Shown here one piece after another: positions 59,289 through 64,000 of a stretch of 64,000 nucleotides of DNA. The DNA comes from Aquibacillus kalidii (GTDB lineage Bacteria; Bacillota; Bacilli; Bacillales; Amphibacillaceae), in NCBI RefSeq assembly GCF_014280935.1, contig NZ_JACLZI010000036.1, forward strand, positions 407,073 to 471,072. Reading direction: 5' to 3'. The stretch's first letter is position 1; every line of letters begins with the position of its first letter. The notes under the pieces were generated by a model. That model searched no databases and had not been told where the DNA came from. It saw nothing but the letters and a program-made list of their open reading frames with translations. The position numbers and the translations under genes are program-made.

Positions 59289-59303
59289 ATTTATAGTCAC
59301 ATA

Positions 59304-59330
59304 TTAGCACTCCATATCAACGAGTGCTAA
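59304..59330 (+). promoter_or_regulatory. CIRCE element (HrcA operator)
   Basis: TTAGCACTC-N9-GAGTGCTAA, a perfect match to the CIRCE inverted repeat, between the promoter and htpG. HrcA would repress htpG until heat shock. Confidence 0.97.
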
Positions 59331-59357
59331 AAATCTATAAAAAGGGAGAGAAAGAAT

Positions 59358-61223
59358 ATGGCCAAAAAACAGTTTAAAGCCGAATCAAAGCGGCTACTAG
59401 AAATGATGATTAACTCTATTTATTCTCAAAAAGAAATCTTTCTTAGGGAATTAATTTCAAATGCCAGTGATGCTATTGATAAAATTTATTATAAAGCTTT
59501 AACAGATGATTCCTTAAGTTTTGAGAAGGATAGTTACTACATAAAAATTACCCCGAACAAAGAGGCAAGAACGCTCACCATTACTGATACCGGAATAGGT
59601 ATGACTAAAGAAGAACTTGAATCCAATCTTGGAACAATTGCCAAAAGTGGATCACTCGCCTTTAAAAATGAAAATGAAATGAGAGATGGACAAGATATTA
59701 TTGGCCAATTTGGTGTAGGTTTTTATTCTGCATTTATGGTGGCTGATCAAGTTTCAGTTGTAACAAAAGCCCTAGGAAGTGAAGAAGCATATTTGTGGGA
59801 ATCTAAAGGTGTAGATGGTTATACGATTAAGACCTGTGAAAAAGAAGACATAGGAACAGAAATAACCTTGAAAATAAAAGAGAATTCAGAAGATGATTCC
59901 TACGACGATTACCTAGAAGAATATCGTTTGAAAACGATTATTAAAAAGTATTCAGACTTCATAAGATACCCAATCAAAATGGATGTTAGCAGCACAGAGG
60001 GCAATAACAAAGATTCCGAAGAAGTAACGGAAGAAGTTATTAATAGCATGGTTCCTATATGGAGAAAAAACAAAAGTGAATTAACAGATGAGGACTATGA
60101 AAATTTTTATCAAGAGAAGCACTACGGTTTTGATAAACCACTTAAGCATATTCATATTAGTGTAGATGGGGCGGTCCGTTTCCAATCAATTCTCTATATT
60201 CCAGAACAAATGCCATATGACTACTACACAAAAGAGTTTGAAAAAGGGTTAGAATTATACTCTAGTGGTGTTTTAATTATGGAAAAATGCGCTGACTTGC
60301 TGCCTGATTATTTTAGTTTTGTAAAGGGATTAGTTGATTCAGAAGACTTATCATTAAACATCTCTAGGGAAATTCTTCAACATGATCGTCAGCTTCAATT
60401 AATTGCAAAGAACATCAAGAAGAAGATTAAAAGTCAATTGATTAGTTTATTGAAAGAGGATCGTGAAAAATACGAGAAATTTTACCAATCATTTGGTAGA
60501 CAACTAAAGTATGGCGTCTACAGTGATTTTGGAAAAGATAAAGATATCCTAGAAGATCTATTACTGTTTTATTCTTCTAAAGAGAAAAAACTTGTTACAT
60601 TAGAGGAATACGTATCTAATATGAAAGAGGATCAAAAATATATATTCTATGCTTCAGGTGAAAACAATGAAAGAATCGAGAAGCTGCCACAAACCGAGTT
60701 AGTTGCTGAAAAAGGATATGAGATTCTTTATTTTACTGATGAAGTCGATGAATTTGCAATTAAAATGTTAATGAGTTATAAAGACAAACAATTCAAGTCA
60801 GTATCAAGTGGTGATCTCGGTCTTGAAGACGATATAGATAAAGACGTTGAATCCGATTCTGAAGAATATAAAGAACTATTTAATCATATGAAGGAAATAT
60901 TATCTGGAAAGGTGAAAGATGTAAAAATCTCAAAGCGACTAAAATCACATCCTGTTTGCCTTACAACTGAGGGAGAAGTATCTATTGAAATGGAAAAAAT
61001 CCTACAAGCTATGCCAGATAACCAAAATATTAAAGCGGATAAAGTACTAGAAATTAATAGTACTCACGTCGTTTTCCAAGCATTGATAGAAGCTTTTGAA
61101 TCTGATCAAGACAAGCTTAATTTATACACTAACCTTCTATATAATCAAGCTTTACTTATTGAAGGACTTCCAATACAGGATCCCGTGGAGTTTACGAATG
61201 ACATGTGGAAACTTATGGCATAA
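59358..61223 (+). CDS. htpG: Molecular chaperone HtpG (Hsp90)
   Basis: 621-aa ATP-dependent chaperone. The N-terminal GHKL ATPase has [28 protein letters not shown] and [15 protein letters not shown]. The middle domain carries the catalytic Arg region ([15 protein letters not shown]), and the C-terminal dimer domain ends [15 protein letters not shown] 59358 follows AAAGGGAGAG. It is controlled by CIRCE, unlike B. subtilis htpG, which is a non-CIRCE heat-shock gene. Confidence 0.97.
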   Translation: MAKKQFKAESKRLLEMMINSIYSQKEIFLRELISNASDAIDKIYYKALTDDSLSFEKDSYYIKITPNKEARTLTITDTGIGMTKEELESNLGTIAKSGSLAFKNENEMRDGQDIIGQFGVGFYSAFMVADQVSVVTKALGSEEAYLWESKGVDGYTIKTCEKEDIGTEITLKIKENSEDDSYDDYLEEYRLKTIIKKYSDFIRYPIKMDVSSTEGNNKDSEEVTEEVINSMVPIWRKNKSELTDEDYENFYQEKHYGFDKPLKHIHISVDGAVRFQSILYIPEQMPYDYYTKEFEKGLELYSSGVLIMEKCADLLPDYFSFVKGLVDSEDLSLNISREILQHDRQLQLIAKNIKKKIKSQLISLLKEDREKYEKFYQSFGRQLKYGVYSDFGKDKDILEDLLLFYSSKEKKLVTLEEYVSNMKEDQKYIFYASGENNERIEKLPQTELVAEKGYEILYFTDEVDEFAIKMLMSYKDKQFKSVSSGDLGLEDDIDKDVESDSEEYKELFNHMKEILSGKVKDVKISKRLKSHPVCLTTEGEVSIEMEKILQAMPDNQNIKADKVLEINSTHVVFQALIEAFESDQDKLNLYTNLLYNQALLIEGLPIQDPVEFTNDMWKLMA

Positions 61224-61230
61224 ATCAAAT

Positions 61231-61262
61231 GTGCCACTCTATTCAATTTATAGAGTGGCACG
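61231..61262 (+). terminator. Hairpin after htpG
   Basis: GTGCCACTCTAT pairs with ATAGAGTGGCAC across a 7-8 nt loop 7 bp after the stop. The T-run is poor, so it may act as an mRNA 3'-end stabiliser. Confidence 0.65.
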
Positions 61263-61402
61263 ATTATATTCGTTCAGATAATGGATCCATTATAGTAATG
61301 AAAAGTAACATGTATATCACGATGGTGAAAATTTCTATCGCCATACTTGATGTTGTTAATGGGATATATGTCCTATCTCAATAGTATTTGGCGTAAACTG
61401 CA

Positions 61403-61552
61403 CTACGATTGTTGTGCAACACTTTTCTTAATTTTATAAGTTAAGTTTCTTTCTTCAATTTCTTCTTGCAACATTTGAATAAAGTCGGAATCTAAAGCTA
61501 AATTCAGAGCAGCATAATAAGCTTCGATTAGCTCGTTATCAGATATCTTCAA
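61403..61552 (-). CDS. sda: Sda-like sporulation checkpoint protein
   Basis: 49-aa frame from TTG 61552 to TAG, with AGGGG 10-11 nt upstream. KISDNELIEAYYAALNLALDSDFIQMLQEEIEERNL follows the Sda pattern (xLSDExLIEAYxxAxxLxLDxxFIxLLxxEIxRR), two helices forming a hairpin that binds sporulation histidine kinases and blocks Spo0A activation when replication is disturbed. No clear DnaA box is visible upstream. The family match is strong for so short a protein; the target kinase is inferred. Confidence 0.83.
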   Translation of the reverse strand: MKISDNELIEAYYAALNLALDSDFIQMLQEEIEERNLTYKIKKSVAQQS

Positions 61553-61650
61553 AATAAGCTTACCCCTTTTTCAATTAATACTATTTAGAAATGTATTTTC
61601 CATATAATAGAACATTACTTACTAGAATGATTGTTCAATAGTGTAATAGC

Positions 61651-62198
61651 TTATGATAAACACCTTTGGTAAAAGGCCTCTTTCCCATCCAATTCTTTAT
61701 CTCGCATAGCTTTTTTTATTTTTAAAAAATTATCAATGATATGGTCTGTTTTCATCCCTCTACTCGTGAGAAGGTTATTAACCAATTTAAAATGATGGTG
61801 GTTATCCTCACGGCACTTTTCTTTGCCGTATTCCCCATACGTTTCTAAAAGTTCCGCGTACTCCTCATATATACCCTGTACTACTTCATCGATAATCCCT
61901 TCTATGCAAAATAACATTGCCTTAGGCTTAGTCCATAATTCGGGCACAAACTCCTGTCTTTGTTCGATCTTCTCTGTTGCATATCTAGATAATAGTAATT
62001 GGCAGACATTCGTTGCGATGTGTTCATCTGCAACAGATATCTCATTCAATTCCCACAATTCACCTACATGTCTCATAGCTCTAGTCAAAATTTGTTCAAA
62101 AAGAAATAGACTATCCTTTCCTTCGATCCATTCTAACAAAAGGGTCCACGAACTTGTTTCGTCACCATTTAGTAGATGCCTAACTTTTCTATATCCAT
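61651..62198 (-). pseudogene. Frameshifted B12-binding cap domain protein
   Basis: The longest frame, 61651-62139, opens at an internal TTG without a binding site. Its first 60 residues (EQILTRAMRHVGELWELNEISVADEHIAT) are the helical cap of B12-binding proteins. The same frame continues upstream as HLLNGDETSSWTLL, while ATG 62198, with AAAGGA upstream, reads MDIEKL in another frame. One missing base near 62179-62184 would join them. Downstream, KAMLFCIEG starts a B12 Rossmann domain but then changes into an unrelated helical segment (KCREDNHHH, LTSRGMKTDHIIDN). The gene looks decayed, though a sequencing error cannot be excluded. Confidence 0.65.
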
Positions 62199-62423
62199 TT
62201 TAATAGTCCTTTAATCTAATGTTCTATTAAACTTCAATATTCTTGTAAATACGTTTTTTCATTATAAAATATTTCACAAAAGGTTGTAAAGAAATTTAGC
62301 TTTATTTCGTCAAAGAAATGTATCATATGAGCTTATTCATCAGGAAGAGTCGGGTAATCGTTGTCGAGTAATAAAAGTCATATAAAAGACCCAATTAATT
62401 TTGGGCCATAATCTTAGAATTAT

Positions 62424-63449
62424 CTATCCTGCGTATAAGCTAACTCGATTCCGTCCATTCTCCTTAGATTGATATAAAGCTTTATCCGCGTGATCGATTA
62501 GAAGTTCTGCAGTGTCCTGATCGTTTGAAGTAGCCACTCCAAAACTGGCAGTAATATTCTTTACCCCAGTAAAAGAATAAGCCTCTATGATATGTTTTAA
62601 TCGCTCAGCAAATAATACAGATGATTCTTCGTCTCGATCGTAGGATACGATAATAAATTCTTCGCCACCCCAACGCCCAAATCTATCTCCTAAGTGTAAT
62701 TCATCTTGTATTAAGCTTGAGAATTGTTTTAGTATTTTATCACCAATAACGTGTCCATAGTCATCATTAATTCGTTTAAAATGATCTAGGTCAATAAAAA
62801 TTATAGAAATTGTCAAATTATTCTCTAGCCCCTCTTCTAACCAGCTATAGACCTGTCTTCTATTTGCAATACCTGTTAGAGGGTCTTGAAAGGCTATTTT
62901 TTTTAACACTTCTGATTCAGTGTATGAAGCAATGACGTATCTTGCAAAATAAAGAAAGATAATGTACACGAGGATTGACAAATAATATTGAATTAGGGAC
63001 TCCTTACTCTGATAAGGAATATCTCCCCATGCACTAAATCCAATCGATACAGTAAACAGCCAGATAATTAGGGCATAAATAAATCCTTTATTATTTTTCA
63101 AGGTGACAAACATTAATACGAATGCTAGTGGTGTCCAATATGTCGAATTCCCTGTTGTGAACTGATAATTCTGGACCATATCATGATAAATAATTTCAAA
63201 AGATTTCAATAAATAGATTACTGTTATAATTATTAAATTAATTATTTCCATCAAACCGAATGCCCTTTTTTTCACCATGAATAACCAAGAGAATCCGAAT
63301 ACGATGATTAAAATAGGTATAACGATTCTGTTGAGATGATCATCCTTCTCTATGTAAAATACACCTATTAAGCAAGCAACTATTAAAATAGGAAGAATGC
63401 GTATATACAACTTACGTTTAAACTCTGAGAAACTATTTAATTCGTTCAT
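62424..63449 (-). CDS. Membrane diguanylate cyclase (GGDEF)
   Basis: 341-aa protein with six membrane helices in the first 170 residues and a GGDEF domain (about 180-341). The domain begins at DPLTGIANRRQ. The active site is RWGGEEF (about 265-271), an active variant of GGDEF, with the Mg-binding IDLDHFKRINDDYGH near 220. An RxxD inhibitory site is not evident. It makes c-di-GMP in response to an unknown membrane signal. ATG 63449 follows AGGAGATG. Confidence 0.93.
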   Translation of the reverse strand: MNELNSFSEFKRKLYIRILPILIVACLIGVFYIEKDDHLNRIVIPILIIVFGFSWLFMVKKRAFGLMEIINLIIITVIYLLKSFEIIYHDMVQNYQFTTGNSTYWTPLAFVLMFVTLKNNKGFIYALIIWLFTVSIGFSAWGDIPYQSKESLIQYYLSILVYIIFLYFARYVIASYTESEVLKKIAFQDPLTGIANRRQVYSWLEEGLENNLTISIIFIDLDHFKRINDDYGHVIGDKILKQFSSLIQDELHLGDRFGRWGGEEFIIVSYDRDEESSVLFAERLKHIIEAYSFTGVKNITASFGVATSNDQDTAELLIDHADKALYQSKENGRNRVSLYAG

Positions 63450-63834
63450 AAAATCATCTCCTAATTAAAAAACAACCAACCTGATTGTTTTTTCTCAATC
63501 GGTATCTGGCAAGCATATTCTAATACAGAACTTAGCCCCTTTAGCTTTGCGTGTTCATCTTTCAATGAATTTGCCTTTTTCATATTTTCTTTTAATTAAA
63601 GATAATCCTATTAGGACAATTATCCTATCATTTGCCAAAAATTACAACAACAACATTTTATATTAATTAAGTATTAATCCTTCCTCCTTAATTAGGCCGT
63701 AGATTTCAGATGTCATTATCTGATTTGATTAGTTTCCTTTAATAAATAGGAACCTACGTCTCCCCCCGAAGCTAATATAATTTTCTAAGATTCTTCTATA
63801 TATGTTTCTTCCCCAACTGTAAAAGAAGTTCAAC
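63450..63834. other. Intergenic region, no gene seen
   Basis: 385 bp between the diguanylate cyclase start and the small YjcZ-like gene terminator. A+T-rich; no frame with a binding site, no repeat or known RNA motif recognised. Confidence 0.5.
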
Positions 63835-63835
63835 A

Positions 63836-63868
63836 GAAAAAAAGACCTAGGTAATACACCCAGGTCTT
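63836..63868 (-). terminator. Intrinsic terminator of the 24-aa YjcZ-like gene
   Basis: On the minus strand AAGACCTGGGT pairs with ACCTAGGTCTT (one mismatch) across a short loop, followed by TTTTTTT. Confidence 0.9.
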
Positions 63869-63880
63869 GGTATCAATTTA

Positions 63881-63955
63881 TTAGACTACATAAGATGTGC
63901 CCACGATAATTAGTAAGATGAACAGCACTACGATCAATGCGAATCCGTTTTGCAT
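63881..63955 (-). CDS. YjcZ-like 24-aa sporulation membrane peptide
   Basis: ATG 63955 opens a 24-codon frame behind GGGGGTGAG and ends 13 bp before a terminator. The peptide [20 protein letters not shown] is nearly identical to the C-terminal helix of the YjcZ-like protein at 28561-28731 ([20 protein letters not shown]). It is thus a core-only member of the tiny-TM sporulation family. Its promoter lies at or beyond the window end. Confidence 0.85.
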   Translation of the reverse strand: MQNGFALIVVLFILLIIVGTSYVV

Positions 63956-64000
63956 GTCTTCTCACCCCCGAAGTTCGTTGGTTTACGCTCTAGGTGTTTC

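Overview
The window is a stretch of low-G+C, endospore-forming Bacillaceae chromosome. Many genes can be matched to Bacillus subtilis counterparts (pdhABCD-ykyA-def-rpoY-rnjA-ktrC, ykuT-ykuS-dapL-dapH-darB, ykuE, ykyB), and sporulation genes are frequent (spoVA, Spo0E-like, Sda-like and YjcZ-like). Gene order is partly scrambled relative to B. subtilis, which suggests a more distant genus such as those around Oceanobacillus or Virgibacillus. That placement is inference; no rRNA or other marker in the window settles it. UUG starts preceded by a good ribosome binding site are unusually common.

Region 1 (1-9.1 kb): the pyruvate dehydrogenase operon (pdhA-B-C-D, pdhD cut by the window edge), a lipoprotein, peptide deformylase, a 28-aa basic peptide gene, rpoY-rnjA and the c-di-AMP-responsive potassium channel subunit ktrC. 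Region 2 (9.1-20.2 kb): an unexplained possible plus-strand small RNA, a heterodimeric ABC exporter with one degenerate ATPase site, an MscS channel, the acetyl branch of lysine/DAP synthesis (dapH, dapL; patA lies at 23.8 kb), the c-di-AMP receptor DarB, a HlyIII-type membrane protein, a Tat-exported phosphoesterase, a Sco copper chaperone and YkyB. Region 3 (20.2-31.6 kb): an accessory patch with two GC-rich palindromic interspersed repeats, ric under a perfect Fnr/Crp-type box, a patatin, an FbpB-like small protein, patA, a Spo0E-like gene, a membrane zinc-ribbon protein paired with a membrane-anchored trypsin-like protease, a sigma-K-type spore gene, a lipoprotein and nfrA.

Region 4 (31.9-43.6 kb): a spoVA operon of the spoVA2mob composition (YhcN-like lipoprotein, spoVAC, spoVAD, spoVAE, DUF1657, DUF421) with a sigma-G-like promoter, an oxidoreductase, a permease next to a DUF1028 Ntn-hydrolase-like protein, thiT behind a TPP riboswitch, PepF, a manganese catalase and a DUF6884-like protein. 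Region 5 (43.8-55.4 kb): the branched-chain amino acid block ilvD then ilvB-ilvN-ilvC-leuA-leuB-leuC-leuD-ilvA. It has a CodY-like box and sigma-A promoter before ilvD and a full T-box leader with a probable leucine specifier before ilvB.

Region 6 (55.4-64 kb): a decayed ABC ATPase, a second Spo0E-like gene, the YfmL-like RNA helicase, ykrA, htpG behind a perfect CIRCE operator, an Sda-like checkpoint protein, a frameshifted B12-domain gene, a membrane diguanylate cyclase and a 24-aa YjcZ-like sporulation peptide. Most of the window is conserved core genome. The best candidates for new biology are the small genes and RNA-like elements, the zinc-ribbon/protease pair, the DUF1028/permease neighbourhood and the repeats.
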